A stretch of 64,000 nt of DNA from Pseudonocardia alaniniphila (lineage in GTDB: Bacteria > Actinomycetota > Actinomycetes > Mycobacteriales > Pseudonocardiaceae). This document shows positions 16,555 through 25,907 of the stretch, one piece after another. The stretch spans positions 236,407 through 300,406 of the forward strand of contig NZ_JAKXMK010000008.1 of assembly GCF_022524485.1 (NCBI RefSeq). Reading direction: 5' to 3'. The notes below the pieces were generated by a model. That model was not told the origin of the DNA. It saw only the letters and a list, made by a program, of their open reading frames with translations, and made no database searches. A program made the position numbers and the translations under genes. How positions within the stretch are numbered: the first letter of the stretch is position 1; every line of letters starts with the position of its first letter.

Positions 16555-17276
16555 ACCCGGCGCCATTCGGCCAGTGCGAAGCCCACGCCACCGAGGAGCA
16601 GCACACCGCCGGCGACCACCAGGCTCGGCAGGAAGCTCCACATCGGACCGAGGTTCCAGCCGGCGTTCAGACCCAGACTCCGCGTACCGATCCCACAGGC
16701 CAGGAGCGCGACCACCAGATAGCAGGCGGCGAACGCCAGCAGGGGCCAGTTGCGTTCCACCCGCGCCAGCACGAACAACGCCAGGCTGATCGAGATCAGC
16801 GGGACCAGACCGGCAGCGACCGGACCTGCCGGGAAGTAGCCGATCAGGTTGAGTTGCTGGGCCCAGGCCGAGGCGACACCGAAGACCAGCCCGGCGGCGA
16901 TTCCCGAGGCCACGTACGGCAGGACGCGGGCGCCGACCCCACGGCGGCGGGCCCGGAACACGGAGAAGGCTGCGATCGCCACGTACGCCAGCACGAAAGC
17001 GACGATCCAGTAGACCCCGACGGGCCAGGCGACGACCTGGACGCAGGCACCCCCGCTGATGATCTCCACGCCGCCGCGGGCGCCCAATGCCGGATCACAT
17101 GTGACGGCGTATCGCCCCAAGCGGTAGAAGGGCGCCGCCGCGACGACCACCAGGCCGAGCAGCACGAGCGGGAACCAGGTACTGCGCTGCGCGTGGCGTA
17201 CACGTCGGGTGAGCTGCCGGGTGGTCGAGAGCATCTGTCGGGCGGCATCCACGGAGGCAGCCGATCGGTCTGTCAT
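16551..17276 (-). CDS. Polytopic membrane protein paired with HTH regulator
   Basis: A 241-residue integral membrane protein with about six hydrophobic segments, for example WFPLVLLGLVVVAAAPFY, VYWIVAFVLAYVAIAAFSVF and LPSLVVAGGVLLLGGVGFAL. A hydrophilic N-terminus of some 30 residues precedes the first helix. It belongs to a conserved actinobacterial pair of membrane protein plus small winged-helix regulator, of unknown role. The stop overlaps the regulator start. No transporter motif or catalytic residue is recognisable. Confidence 0.88.
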   Translation of the reverse strand: MTDRSAASVDAARQMLSTTRQLTRRVRHAQRSTWFPLVLLGLVVVAAAPFYRLGRYAVTCDPALGARGGVEIISGGACVQVVAWPVGVYWIVAFVLAYVAIAAFSVFRARRRGVGARVLPYVASGIAAGLVFGVASAWAQQLNLIGYFPAGPVAAGLVPLISISLALFVLARVERNWPLLAFAACYLVVALLACGIGTRSLGLNAGWNLGPMWSFLPSLVVAGGVLLLGGVGFALAEWRRV

Positions 17277-17497
17277 GGCAGCAGGTTTGCATCACAAGCA
17301 GATTTTTGCAACACGCGACGACGAGCCGGGCCGCTCAGTGGAGCGAGCACTCGTCGCGGCCCTCGCGGGCCCCGCTGTGCCGCGACCGGACCTCGTCACA
17401 ACGAGGAGCGCGGGCGCCGCCGTTAGGGGATAGGCGGGGAGCGGTGAGATCGGGACGGCCCTCGCCCACGACGGATGGCCGGAACTAACTTTGGCCC

Positions 17498-18496
17498 GTG
17501 CACATTCTCGAGTACACCGGCGAGGAGTTGGAACAGGTCGCCAAGGAGATCTGTCTACCGGTGATCGCCCGGACGGGGCCCGACTTCCGGGGGCGTTCGG
17601 CGGTTCACGAACTAAGCGAGTCCATGACTCTTTCCTGGTCGCATTTCCGAGCTCCGCTGTCTTTGGTCCGGACCGGCCGGATGGCGGCGAGGCCGTCAAC
17701 AGACAATGCGATGGTCTTCTGCGTGTTCGCGGCGGGACGGGGCCGCGTCCGCCAGCACGACCGCTGGGCCGAGTTGGCAGCCGGTACCGGTGTTCTGATC
17801 GAGCCGGGTGAGCCCCACCACCGGGTGTCGCAGACCGGGACCCGGTGCATGAACCTGCGGTTCTCCCGCGAGTTGCTCCCGCTCCACACGGCCGAGATCA
17901 GCGAAGCCTGTGCACGCAGCATGGACCCGACCGCTCCGGCCATGCAGATGCTGTCGGGCTACCTGGATCGTCTGTTCGAGGTTGCGGACGAGCTCACCGC
18001 GCCGCAGCGCCTCGACGCCGGGCGGGCCGCGATCGAGTTGCTCGGGATGGCGCTGCGGGATGTCGCCCCCTCCGCACCGGGCGGGGACGGTCCAGCCGCT
18101 GTGTTGCTCGACATGATGCGGAGGCACGTCCGCGAGCACCTGGCCGACCCTGACCTGCGGGTCGAGGAGCTGGCGCGGCGCCACCATGTGTCGGTCGCTC
18201 ACGCGTACACCCTGTTCGGGCGGATCGGGACCACGCCCGGTGCGTACCTTCGCGAGGAGCGGCTGTTGGCGGCCCGGGCGATGTTGTCCGATCCGAGGTA
18301 CGCCCGGTTCACGACATCGGACATCGCGGCCGCGGTCGGGATCCTCGATCTCAGTACGTTCGAACGGGCATTCCGACGGCAATACGGGACGACGCCGGCC
18401 GGTTGGCGGCGTGAGCACCTCCACCGCGCTGACCACTCCCGTGACCGCGCTACAGGAAATGCGTTCCTGCTCAAGAAGAATCGCTGTACAGGTTGA
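17498..18496 (+). CDS. AraC-family regulator (copy A)
   Basis: A 332-residue regulator with an N-terminal AraC-binding-like sensor region and a C-terminal double helix-turn-helix: VEELARRHHVSVAHAYTLF, then SDIAAAVGILDLSTFERAF ending RRQYGTTPAGWRREHL. It is strongly similar along its whole length to the protein at 34882-35829, sharing for example IARTGPDFRG/IARTAPDFRG and PTAPAMQMLSGYLDRLFE/PAAPAMQMVYGYLDRLFE. The similarity continues into the 3' flank, so the two loci are duplicates. It is divergent from the membrane protein at 16551-17276 with a 221-bp gap. No operator is obvious in that gap. The effector is unknown. Confidence 0.92.
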   Translation: MHILEYTGEELEQVAKEICLPVIARTGPDFRGRSAVHELSESMTLSWSHFRAPLSLVRTGRMAARPSTDNAMVFCVFAAGRGRVRQHDRWAELAAGTGVLIEPGEPHHRVSQTGTRCMNLRFSRELLPLHTAEISEACARSMDPTAPAMQMLSGYLDRLFEVADELTAPQRLDAGRAAIELLGMALRDVAPSAPGGDGPAAVLLDMMRRHVREHLADPDLRVEELARRHHVSVAHAYTLFGRIGTTPGAYLREERLLAARAMLSDPRYARFTTSDIAAAVGILDLSTFERAFRRQYGTTPAGWRREHLHRADHSRDRATGNAFLLKKNRCTG

Positions 18497-18613
18497 GGAC
18501 CCTCGTCTGATCGACTGTTCACACAGCCAACAAGGGGTCAGGCGGACGCGAATCGGGGATTCGAGGACAGATCACCGAGCGCATCGCCGCTTGATCCCAG
18601 GCCCGAGGGGGGT

Positions 18614-18643
18614 GGGGCCGGGCGGCGATCGCGGCCCGGCCCC
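18614..18643 (+). terminator. Strong GC hairpin downstream of AraC copy A
   Basis: GGGGCCGGGC and GCCCGGCCCC are perfect 10-bp arms around a 10-base loop, 118 bp after the AraC stop. There is no T tract, as is usual for actinobacterial terminators. The same arms occur at 34687-34716 downstream of the second AraC gene. The remaining gap (18497-18752) contains only the conserved flank described in the findings. Confidence 0.65.
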
Positions 18644-18752
18644 GGCTCACCGTCCTGGACCGATGCCATCGGGTCCGCACCGTCGGGGAGATCCAGGGGG
18701 CTCCGCACCCACGACATGACCGCACCGCTCGTTGCCGCAGCGGGCCGCGAAC

Positions 18753-21518
18753 TCACGAGTCGAACGGACACCACGGCTGGGTGAGGGGATCGCCCCGGCC
18801 GGCGCAGACGATGTTGTCCTGCGCAGTCGGACCGCCGCCCGTGAAGCGGATCACCGTGATCGGCTTGTCGATCGGCACCCGCCGTCCGACGGTGCCCCCG
18901 AAGTCGATCGGCCCGGTCACGCCCAGGTACCTGCGTTGGGCGCCCGCGGCGTCGGTCACCGACATCAGGGCCGACCAGACCGTCCCGCCGTCGATGGCCA
19001 CGCCGTCCCGCGCCAGATAGCTCACGGCGAGGATCGCCGTGTAGGCGGCGTCGTGATTGAGCGCAGCGTGCCCGTCGAGTGAGCGGCCGCGGTCGGACGT
19101 CTGCTCGTAGGGGAACATCGAGTTCAACCGGGCATAGAAGTCGCTCGACTCCGACGGCGGCGTGCTGAGCAGCTCAGGAGCCGTCGCGAAGGACAAATAC
19201 TCGAACGGCACGGCGGTGTTCGTGCTGCTGATGTTGCGATCGGCCACGTAGCGGGTCACGTCGTCGTTCGCGAGGATGTACGGCGGCCGGTCCCGGCACC
19301 GGTTGCTGACCCCGTTGACGAACGCCGGGTAGTCCGGAAGTCCCCGTGCCGCGTACAGGACCACCCCGTCGAAGTCGCATGCGTCGCGCCCGGCGACCAC
19401 CGCGTCGCTGACGTGACGGTCGGCGGCCGCCGCGCCCTGGCTGGTACCACCGGGTGTGAAGGTCACCGTCTCGACGTCGAAGCCACGCGAGCCGAAGCTC
19501 GCCGTGAAGTCGGCTGCGAGGTTCTGGCTGTAGAGGTCCTCCGCGTCGTCGGACAGGTAGATGCGGGCCTGGCGCGTCAGCGGACGCTCGACCCGGCCGA
19601 CTGTGACCAGCTGGTCAGCGTAGGCGGCCGCCACTTCGGCCTCTCGCCGGTTCTGGGGAGCGATCTGGAAGTAGAGCTTGCTCTCCTCGACCAAGGAGTC
19701 GGCGCTGAGCGTGGCGGAGACGGTGGGAAGTCCGGCGGCGCCGAGCGCCGCGATCGTGTCGGCGGTGGTCTGCCTGCTCTCGCTGAGGCCGACCACGGCC
19801 ACGATGCTGGGGTCCGTGCGCGCCATCGCGCCGAGCTGCTGCGCGACCTGTGTGCCGTGGCGCATTCCCGGGCCGGCGTTGGCGATCAGTACGCGAACGA
19901 TCGGCTCGTACTGCTGCTGCGGCTTCGTCAGCTGCACGGCCTGCGCCACTGCCATGCCGGCCAGTTGCTCACGCTCGGCCGTCAGCACGTCGTTGCCCGA
20001 TGTGGACGGGGCGGTGAGGGAACCGAGGAACACCAGCGTGACGAACGGGCGCTCGGGCTGGTCGGCATGGAGCTGGAGAGCCGTGTTGTTCTGCCGCAGG
20101 ATCGTGGTGCGGACCTCGTCGAAGACTTCCACGTCGGGCAGCACGTGCGGGTTGCTCCCGTCGGTGACGCCGATACAGACGTCGTCGTCCACCCGCCTGA
20201 CGTCCGAGGCCGTCGACTCGACCCCCAGCCAGGTGAACCCGTCGCCGCAGGTGCTCGCGCTGTGGGCCATCCCCGCTTGCCAGTAGCTGCCCGACGCGAG
20301 GATCACGATCGTGGAGACCACCAGCACCGAGGCGCGCCTCGTGCGCAGCGCAGGCCGGGACGGGCGTCTCAGGGTGATCCGCTGGGCCGGACTCCCCTGC
20401 TTCTCGGCGCGCTCGGGGATGTGGACGATGACGATCCACGCCCGGACGTCACGCTTGCGTCGGCGCTGGGGCATGCCCTGCCTCCAGACGGCCAGAGCCG
20501 TCGGGGCTGCGACCGCGGGGTGGCCCTGCGCGTCGGGCGCCGGCTGCGGGTTGTCGGCGAGGGGAGGCACCCGTGTGCTGGTGGTGACGAGCAGGAGCGG
20601 GTCGAACGACCCCGTCTCGTTGCGGACCGCGCTCACGGTGCGCAGGAGCGCGTAGCCGCCGTTCGTGCGGGTGATGCCGTCCAGGAGCACGACCGGGCAC
20701 GTCGTGCGGTAGCGGCGCGTCCACCCGCCGCCGCGAAAGGACTCCCGCAGATCCTCGAGGAACGCGTTGACCATCAGCCGCAGGACCTGCTCGGGATTCT
20801 CCGTCTGCGACCACTCCCCCTCCGTCAGGCGCTCGGCCATCCCGACGAAGCTGCGGAACTGTCCCGGCGCCATGTTGGGCTGGCGCAGGAACCAGCGGTA
20901 CCGCCTGCCGAATCCGGGTATGCGGCCGCTCTGCCGGGCCCGGAAATAGAACGGCGTGAGGAGCACTCCCAGCAGTCGCAGCCAGATCGGCAACGCCTCG
21001 GAGACGACCCCCTCCGGGACCGCGATCGACCACAGCGCCCGTTCGCGCAGTCTCACCCGCAGCTCGCGCAGCCGCTGCTCCGTCTCCGGATCTCCCTCGA
21101 AGGTCTGCGCCATCGACCAGGTGACGAGCCGGAAGCGCGGAAAGCGGTACGCGCCGCCCTGATCGCGCGCCAGCTGGTTGGCGGCGTCGACCAGGATGCC
21201 GCGCACAGCGACGACGTCAGCCGGGGTGAGCGGCACGAGGTCCGGGTCGGCCGGATGCGTGGGTGCGGGGTCGGGCCCGCAGGAGACCAGGGCGTACGGG
21301 ACGTGGCGCCGTCCGTCCCGGGACGTCAGCCGGTCCGCGATCGACCGCAGCAGGCCGGGATTCTCGTGCAGCCGCGGCTGTACGCACGCGATGATCGGCC
21401 GGGTGCGACTCCGCGATTCCGTGCGGCGAGGACGGCAGTAGATCTCGTCCAGCATCGTGATGAGCGCGTCGAATCCTTCGAACTGCTCGAATCGCGCAGA
21501 CTCCTGCTGCTGGTCCAT
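18753..21518 (-). CDS. Membrane-anchored receptor-like protein with extracellular periplasmic-binding fold
   Basis: A 921-residue protein with an unusual layout. Residues 1 to about 390 are a soluble, presumably cytoplasmic region with PRRTESRSRTRPIIACVQPRLH-type sequence and conserved-looking segments such as CPVVLLDGITRTNGGYALL; I find no Walker A motif. One transmembrane helix follows at about 396-412 (ASVLVVSTIVILASGSYW). The remainder resembles branched-chain amino-acid receptors (PBP type 1): VRVLIANAGPGMRHGTQVA, IVAVVGLSESRQTTADTI, GLPTVSATLSADSLVEES, and a late YLGVTGPIDFGGTVGR. This looks like a one-pass sensor with an inside effector domain rather than a transporter component. No permease or ATPase genes are adjacent. 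The ligand and output are unknown. Confidence 0.8.
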   Translation of the reverse strand: MDQQQESARFEQFEGFDALITMLDEIYCRPRRTESRSRTRPIIACVQPRLHENPGLLRSIADRLTSRDGRRHVPYALVSCGPDPAPTHPADPDLVPLTPADVVAVRGILVDAANQLARDQGGAYRFPRFRLVTWSMAQTFEGDPETEQRLRELRVRLRERALWSIAVPEGVVSEALPIWLRLLGVLLTPFYFRARQSGRIPGFGRRYRWFLRQPNMAPGQFRSFVGMAERLTEGEWSQTENPEQVLRLMVNAFLEDLRESFRGGGWTRRYRTTCPVVLLDGITRTNGGYALLRTVSAVRNETGSFDPLLLVTTSTRVPPLADNPQPAPDAQGHPAVAAPTALAVWRQGMPQRRRKRDVRAWIVIVHIPERAEKQGSPAQRITLRRPSRPALRTRRASVLVVSTIVILASGSYWQAGMAHSASTCGDGFTWLGVESTASDVRRVDDDVCIGVTDGSNPHVLPDVEVFDEVRTTILRQNNTALQLHADQPERPFVTLVFLGSLTAPSTSGNDVLTAEREQLAGMAVAQAVQLTKPQQQYEPIVRVLIANAGPGMRHGTQVAQQLGAMARTDPSIVAVVGLSESRQTTADTIAALGAAGLPTVSATLSADSLVEESKLYFQIAPQNRREAEVAAAYADQLVTVGRVERPLTRQARIYLSDDAEDLYSQNLAADFTASFGSRGFDVETVTFTPGGTSQGAAAADRHVSDAVVAGRDACDFDGVVLYAARGLPDYPAFVNGVSNRCRDRPPYILANDDVTRYVADRNISSTNTAVPFEYLSFATAPELLSTPPSESSDFYARLNSMFPYEQTSDRGRSLDGHAALNHDAAYTAILAVSYLARDGVAIDGGTVWSALMSVTDAAGAQRRYLGVTGPIDFGGTVGRRVPIDKPITVIRFTGGGPTAQDNIVCAGRGDPLTQPWCPFDS

Positions 21519-21740
21519 GTGGTCCTCTCGCAGATCGTTACCGTGCCGACTCGAACTACGGCGAGTCCGTCCTGTCGCGCCTCAAGATCATCACCGCGCC
21601 CTCGGTCAAGATCGTCGGAGGAACCTACACAGTTACAGGTCTAAAGGACGGTCGGGGCGCACTCGGACCATTCGGATCCCGCGATGGCGCATCCTCGAAG
21701 CAAGGACTCATCCCGCTGTCCCCAGTTGCTAAGGAGCCTT

Positions 21741-22634
21741 ATGAGCGTCCCTCTTCCGTCCACCTTCACCACCCGGACCATCGACGCCGACGGCGTCGGC
21801 ATCCACACCGCGGTCGCCGGCGACGGCCCGCCGGTCCTGCTCCTGCACGGCTACCCGCAGACCCATCTGATCTGGCACGAGGTGGCACCCGCCCTCGCGG
21901 AGACGCACACCGTCGTGCTCACGGACCTGCGGGGCTACGGCGACAGCGCCCACCCGGAACCTGTCACCGACGACGTCTACGCGAAACGGGCCATGGCCCG
22001 CGACCAACTGCTCGTCATGCAGGCGCTCGGGTTCGACCAGTTCGCCGTCGTCGGGCACGACCGCGGCGCACGGGTAGGGCACCGGCTCGCGCTCGACGCG
22101 CCGGACGCCGTGCGCGGGCTCGCCGTGCTCGACATCGTCCCGACCCGGTACGCGTTCGCCCACGCCGACGCGACCTTCGGCCTGGGCTACTACCACTGGT
22201 TCTTCCTCGCCACGGGCAACGGGATCCCGGAGCACCTGCTCGGGCAGGACCCCGAGTTCTGGATCCGCACCCGGATGACCGCGCGGTGGGCGAACGGGCG
22301 GGGCTTCGACGAGAACGCCGTCCGTGAGTACGTGCGGTGCTTCTCCGATCCCGCCGTGATCGCGGCGACCTGCGCCGACTACCGCGCCGCCGCAGGCGTG
22401 GACCTGCTCCACGACGACGCCGACGCCGAGGCGGGGCGCCGCGTGAGCTGCCCGCTGCTGGCGCTCTGGGGCGAGCACAGCTTCGTCGGACGCACCTACG
22501 ACGTTGTGCAGATCTGGCGCGAGTACGCCGACGACGTGCGCGGCGCCGCCGTCCCGTCAGACCACTACCTGCCCGAGGAGGCCCCCGCCGAGGTCACGAA
22601 CGCGCTGCGCGAGTTCCTCGCGAAGCTCGGCTGA
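21741..22634 (+). CDS. Haloacetate dehalogenase-like alpha/beta hydrolase
   Basis: A 297-residue alpha/beta hydrolase. LLLHGYPQTHLIWH carries the oxyanion-hole segment. The nucleophile elbow VVGHDRGARVGHR has Asp107 in place of serine, with two arginines placed as in fluoroacetate dehalogenase, and GYYHWFF (His152-Trp153) matches the halide-binding His-Trp of that enzyme. The catalytic His is in SDHYLPEE. The protein thus probably hydrolyses a haloacid or a related short substrate; an epoxide hydrolase is the main alternative. The ATG at 21741 has AAGGAG 4 bases before it, better than the upstream in-frame ATG at 21684. It is convergent with cytochrome b561. Confidence 0.88.
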   Translation: MSVPLPSTFTTRTIDADGVGIHTAVAGDGPPVLLLHGYPQTHLIWHEVAPALAETHTVVLTDLRGYGDSAHPEPVTDDVYAKRAMARDQLLVMQALGFDQFAVVGHDRGARVGHRLALDAPDAVRGLAVLDIVPTRYAFAHADATFGLGYYHWFFLATGNGIPEHLLGQDPEFWIRTRMTARWANGRGFDENAVREYVRCFSDPAVIAATCADYRAAAGVDLLHDDADAEAGRRVSCPLLALWGEHSFVGRTYDVVQIWREYADDVRGAAVPSDHYLPEEAPAEVTNALREFLAKLG

Positions 22635-22646
22635 GCCGGAGCCCAC

Positions 22647-22706
22647 GATCGTCGCGAGATCGGGTTTTGCGCCCTCGCGGGGGCCGAAACGCGGATCTCG
22701 CGGTCA
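22647..22706. repeat. Second solitary GATC palindrome between convergent genes
   Basis: The arms CGCGAGATC and GATCTCGCG surround GCGCCCTCGCGGGGGC. Alignment with 3011-3072 shows the same plan and most of the same bases. It also fills the gap between two convergent genes (ends at 22634 and 22707), which supports a terminator-like or insertion-hotspot role. Confidence 0.75.
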
Positions 22707-23297
22707 CTACACGGGCTGCTCTTCCTCGACCACCGCGCTCGCGGACCTCGGCGCACGCCAGAACGCCATCCTGTCGAGCACGCGGTCCCTGAACACGATG
22801 GTGTGCAGCAGCACGCCGGCCAGGTGCGCCGCGAACACCAGGTACAGCAGGTAGGCCGCGACGATGTGGGCGCGCAGCAGATCGGCGAACACAGTGATGT
22901 TCTGCGGCGCGATGTCCGGCAGGTACAGCGACCCGAAGTGCACCATCGGCTCGCCGGACGCGGACACCATCGCCCAGCCGATCAGCGGCTGAACCAGCAG
23001 CAACGCGTAGAGCAGCCACTCCGAGTACTTCGCGGCCAGCCGGTCGACTCGGCTCATCCCGGGCGGGAACGGCGGCGGCACGTGCGTCAGCCGCCAGCAG
23101 ATCCGCGCCAGCACGAAAACGAGGATCGCGATACCCAGCGGCTCGTGAATGGCGACCAGAAATCGGAAGTCGGCTATCGAGGTCACCATGAACACGCCGA
23201 TGAACAGAATGGCGATCACCATCACCGCCATCGTCCAGTGGAACGCTCGCGCGACGACGGTGAACCGCACCGGAACCGGCTCCTGCTCAATTCTCAT
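22707..23297 (-). CDS. Cytochrome b561 family protein
   Basis: A 196-residue four-helix membrane cytochrome. Candidate haem-ligand histidines sit in FHW, AIHEPLG, LLRAHIV and AHLAGVLLH. The first helix is AVMVIAILFIGVFMV. It overlaps the 3' end of the upstream SrpA-like peroxidase gene by 11 bases, so the two are co-translated. The pairing suggests that it passes electrons from the quinone pool to the exported haem peroxidase. The donor and acceptor are inferred from context. Confidence 0.92.
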   Translation of the reverse strand: MRIEQEPVPVRFTVVARAFHWTMAVMVIAILFIGVFMVTSIADFRFLVAIHEPLGIAILVFVLARICWRLTHVPPPFPPGMSRVDRLAAKYSEWLLYALLLVQPLIGWAMVSASGEPMVHFGSLYLPDIAPQNITVFADLLRAHIVAAYLLYLVFAAHLAGVLLHTIVFRDRVLDRMAFWRAPRSASAVVEEEQPV

Positions 23298-24456
23298 GAT
23301 CCACCTCGTGGACGTCGACCCGCGTCGGCTGCGGCGGCATGACGGTGACCTCGCTCGGGGAATGGGGTTCGCCTGTCCTGCGCTGATAGGACTGCGCGTA
23401 CACGGCGGACCGCGCGGCGAGCAGCGGGTCGTCCGACAGCGCGATCCCCTCGGGCAGCACCGTCGGGTCGAAGTTGACGTCCCGCGCGTTGCCGGGCGCC
23501 TCGGTCTGCAGCGAGTGGATCGTGAGCGTGCCGACGTCGACCTGGCGCCGGTCGGCGGGCCACGCCGTGGTGGCGTCGTTGGTCGGGTCGCCGGGTTGAC
23601 CGACCGTGATCAGGAACCGCCAGCGCATGGGGCCCTGCGCCAACTTGTCGATCAGTGCGTCGAACAGGTAGTCCTTGCCGGGCGCATGCGCAGCGCCCGA
23701 CACCGTCTGGATCGGTCCCTCCGGCATCATCATCCAGCGCACCGGCACGGTGACGCCCGCCGAGTTGGTGAAGCGGAACGCGTTCAGGCCGTGGTACGGG
23801 CTGTTGTAGAGGCCGGTCGACGGGGGCGTCTTGCTGATCACCGCCATGGCACGTGCAGTCTCCGGGTACTTCGACAGGAACGCTGCGACCTTCGCCGGGT
23901 CGGGCCGGCCCGTGCCCGGCACCGGTTCGGTGGCCAGCAGCCGCTCGTAGAAGCCCTGCGGAACGCGGTCGGTGAACACCGGCACGTTCACCATCGCGGT
24001 GCGCCACTGCTCACCCCCCACCATGTGGAACAGCACGCCGAGACCCCGGACCGCGGCGTTGGTGTCGGCGGCGGCGGGCATTCCGCCGGAGATCGAGAAG
24101 CGCGCTGTGACGAGAGTGGTACCGGTTTGGAAGACGGACGCCTTCGACAGGGCGGTGCCCGCGCCGTTGCTGGTGAACAGCCCGGTGGCGCTGACGCCCT
24201 TGGCATGGTTGCGGCGAAACCCGTCGTGCTTGCCGAACACCTGCTCGAAACGGTCGACGAACCGGGACGTCGTGAGGGTGTCGGGCGTGAACCAGCCACC
24301 GGCGCCGAGGAAGGCACCGACGTTCACCGCGCTGATCCCGCCGACCGCCGCCAGCCCGAGCAGCATGGTGCGCCGGCTCAGCGGCGTGCGGACGGTCGGA
24401 GGCTCCTCATCCGATGGCTCGCCCGGTGGAGCCGGCGGCTCCGTTCCGTCGTCCAT
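23287..24456 (-). CDS. Catalase-related haem peroxidase (SrpA-like), exported
   Basis: A 389-residue protein of the small catalase-like family. The N-terminus has a twin-arginine signal, SRRTMLLGLAAVGGISAV. FRRNHAKGVSATG holds the distal His and RSAVYAQSYQRR the proximal Tyr that ligates haem in catalases. The bulk (GLGVLFHMVGGEQWR, GLNAFRFTNSAG) matches SrpA/monofunctional catalase-like peroxidases, which use organic donors rather than dismutating peroxide efficiently. It is co-translated with cytochrome b561. The role is probably peroxide detoxification outside the membrane. The direct and inverted repeats at 24621-24670 lie upstream and may be its operator. Confidence 0.93.
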   Translation of the reverse strand: MDDGTEPPAPPGEPSDEEPPTVRTPLSRRTMLLGLAAVGGISAVNVGAFLGAGGWFTPDTLTTSRFVDRFEQVFGKHDGFRRNHAKGVSATGLFTSNGAGTALSKASVFQTGTTLVTARFSISGGMPAAADTNAAVRGLGVLFHMVGGEQWRTAMVNVPVFTDRVPQGFYERLLATEPVPGTGRPDPAKVAAFLSKYPETARAMAVISKTPPSTGLYNSPYHGLNAFRFTNSAGVTVPVRWMMMPEGPIQTVSGAAHAPGKDYLFDALIDKLAQGPMRWRFLITVGQPGDPTNDATTAWPADRRQVDVGTLTIHSLQTEAPGNARDVNFDPTVLPEGIALSDDPLLAARSAVYAQSYQRRTGEPHSPSEVTVMPPQPTRVDVHEVDHEN

Positions 24457-24620
24457 CCGCTCCCCTTTCCTATTTTCCCAGCAATTCTCGCTGGCAACCG
24501 AAAGCTCTTTTCGTGCGTTTCTGCACCCACTACGACTCTACGTACACGCCCACCCCGCAACGGCGGACACGGATCGAACTTGTCCAATTGTTAAGAATTG
24601 ACCCGCCGATCTTGATCGCT

Positions 24621-24670
24621 CACCGCACACGTCTGGTGACCACCGCACACATTGCGGGACGTGTGTGCGG
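24621..24670. promoter_or_regulatory. Repeated CACCGCACAC boxes upstream of peroxidase genes
   Basis: CACCGCACAC occurs at 24621-24630 and 24641-24650 (20 bp apart), and an inverted copy, GTGTGTGCGG, is at 24661-24670. CCGCACAC/GTGTGCGG form perfect 8-bp arms. The block lies about 165-215 bp upstream of the SrpA-like gene and just behind the methyltransferase gene. A regulator site is plausible, but the binder is unknown. Confidence 0.4.
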
Positions 24671-24690
24671 CGGCCATCCGGTATGTGCGG

Positions 24691-25728
24691 TTACCCGAGG
24701 ACGAGGACGACCAGGCGTGCTCCGGCCAGTGCCACCGGGATCCGGCGGTTCACCCGGAAGCCCGCGGGAGCGGCACTGCCCTCCGGAATCAGGACCACGG
24801 CCGTTCCGTCCGGTTCCAGCACCCGGCGGATCTCCCGGCTGAGCAGATCGGGCCTCCGGGCCAGCCGTCCCGACGGTTCGACCACCCGGCCCCACGGCGG
24901 GTTCAGCAGCACCCGCCGGACGGAGCCGGTCGCGACGGGCAGCGCAGCCGCGTCCGCGCGAGCCCACCGCACCGGCGTGCGCTTCCCGTTCCGAGCAGCG
25001 GCGGCGAGCGCCCCGGCATCGAGGTCCACGCCCATCGCCACCGCTCCCGCGAGGGCCGCCTCGATCGCGAGGGTTCCCGCTCCGCAGCACGGATCGAGCA
25101 CGCGCTCGCCCGCTGCGACCCCGGCAAGGGCCACCATCGCCGCAGCCAGTGGCGGATGCAGCGTTCCGGGCACGCCGGCGACCTTCCAGGTGCGCCGATG
25201 CAGCGGCCGCGCCCCGACCCGAACGGCCACCGTCGCGCGATCGCCGACGACCGTCACCCGCCAGGTCAGACCGCCCTCCGGCGGGCGAGCGTCAGAGCGT
25301 CGCGAGTGATAGCGCAACCCCAGCCGACGAGCCAGCACCGCGCCGACGGCGTCCTCCACGTCGAAGCGGCTGAACGACCTGCGCCCCAGAAAGGACGCCG
25401 AGACGTCCACCGAACCGCCCGGCGGCCCACCGCACCGAGCCCGCAGCGCCAACGGGGCGCTCAGATCCGCAGCCGCGACCGCCCGCGCCAGCCGCGCGAG
25501 GTCACCCCGAGCCCGTCCGATCCCGTCGACCTCCACGCCGACGACGAACACGTCATCGGCCGTGGCCAACGCCGTGACGCCGGGAGCGGCCGTGTCCGAC
25601 GTGACGAACCGGACCTCCCGATGCCCGGTGGCCACCACCTCCCCCAGCCCCCGCCTGCCGATCTCGGCGGCCACCAGGTCTTCGATTCCACGCACGCTTC
25701 GCGCCACCAGGCACGCCCCAGCACGCAC
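24691..25728 (-). CDS. THUMP-domain SAM-dependent methyltransferase (Trm14/RlmL-like)
   Basis: A 345-residue protein. The N-terminal part (FLGRRSFSRFDVEDAVGAVL) resembles a THUMP RNA-binding domain. The C-terminal Rossmann methyltransferase has VLDPCCGAGTLAIEAALAG as the SAM motif, GVDLDAGALAAAARN, and the catalytic motif LLNPPWGR (NPPY/W), typical of N2-guanine methyltransferases acting on tRNA or rRNA. The target base is not determinable here. It is a single gene with no clear operon partner. Confidence 0.88.
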   Translation of the reverse strand: MRAGACLVARSVRGIEDLVAAEIGRRGLGEVVATGHREVRFVTSDTAAPGVTALATADDVFVVGVEVDGIGRARGDLARLARAVAAADLSAPLALRARCGGPPGGSVDVSASFLGRRSFSRFDVEDAVGAVLARRLGLRYHSRRSDARPPEGGLTWRVTVVGDRATVAVRVGARPLHRRTWKVAGVPGTLHPPLAAAMVALAGVAAGERVLDPCCGAGTLAIEAALAGAVAMGVDLDAGALAAAARNGKRTPVRWARADAAALPVATGSVRRVLLNPPWGRVVEPSGRLARRPDLLSREIRRVLEPDGTAVVLIPEGSAAPAGFRVNRRIPVALAGARLVVLVLG

Positions 25729-25907
25729 TGCCCTTCTCCCACGCCGCGACCCGGGGCGGCCACAAGCCGTCCCGCATCGCCCACGGCGGGGTGCTCCCCG
25801 TCGACCGCAGGCGGGTCAGTGACGTCGGAAGAAGAAACTCATCGGGCGGGAAGCTAGATCAGTCGAGCAGGCTGCGCGACCGGATATCTGGCGCAGCGCG
25901 AGCACGG

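Noticed and set aside
19413..21644. 743-codon plus-strand frame opposite the receptor-like gene
   Set aside because: Also an antisense shadow. The minus-strand protein has recognisable PBP-type motifs and a transmembrane helix.
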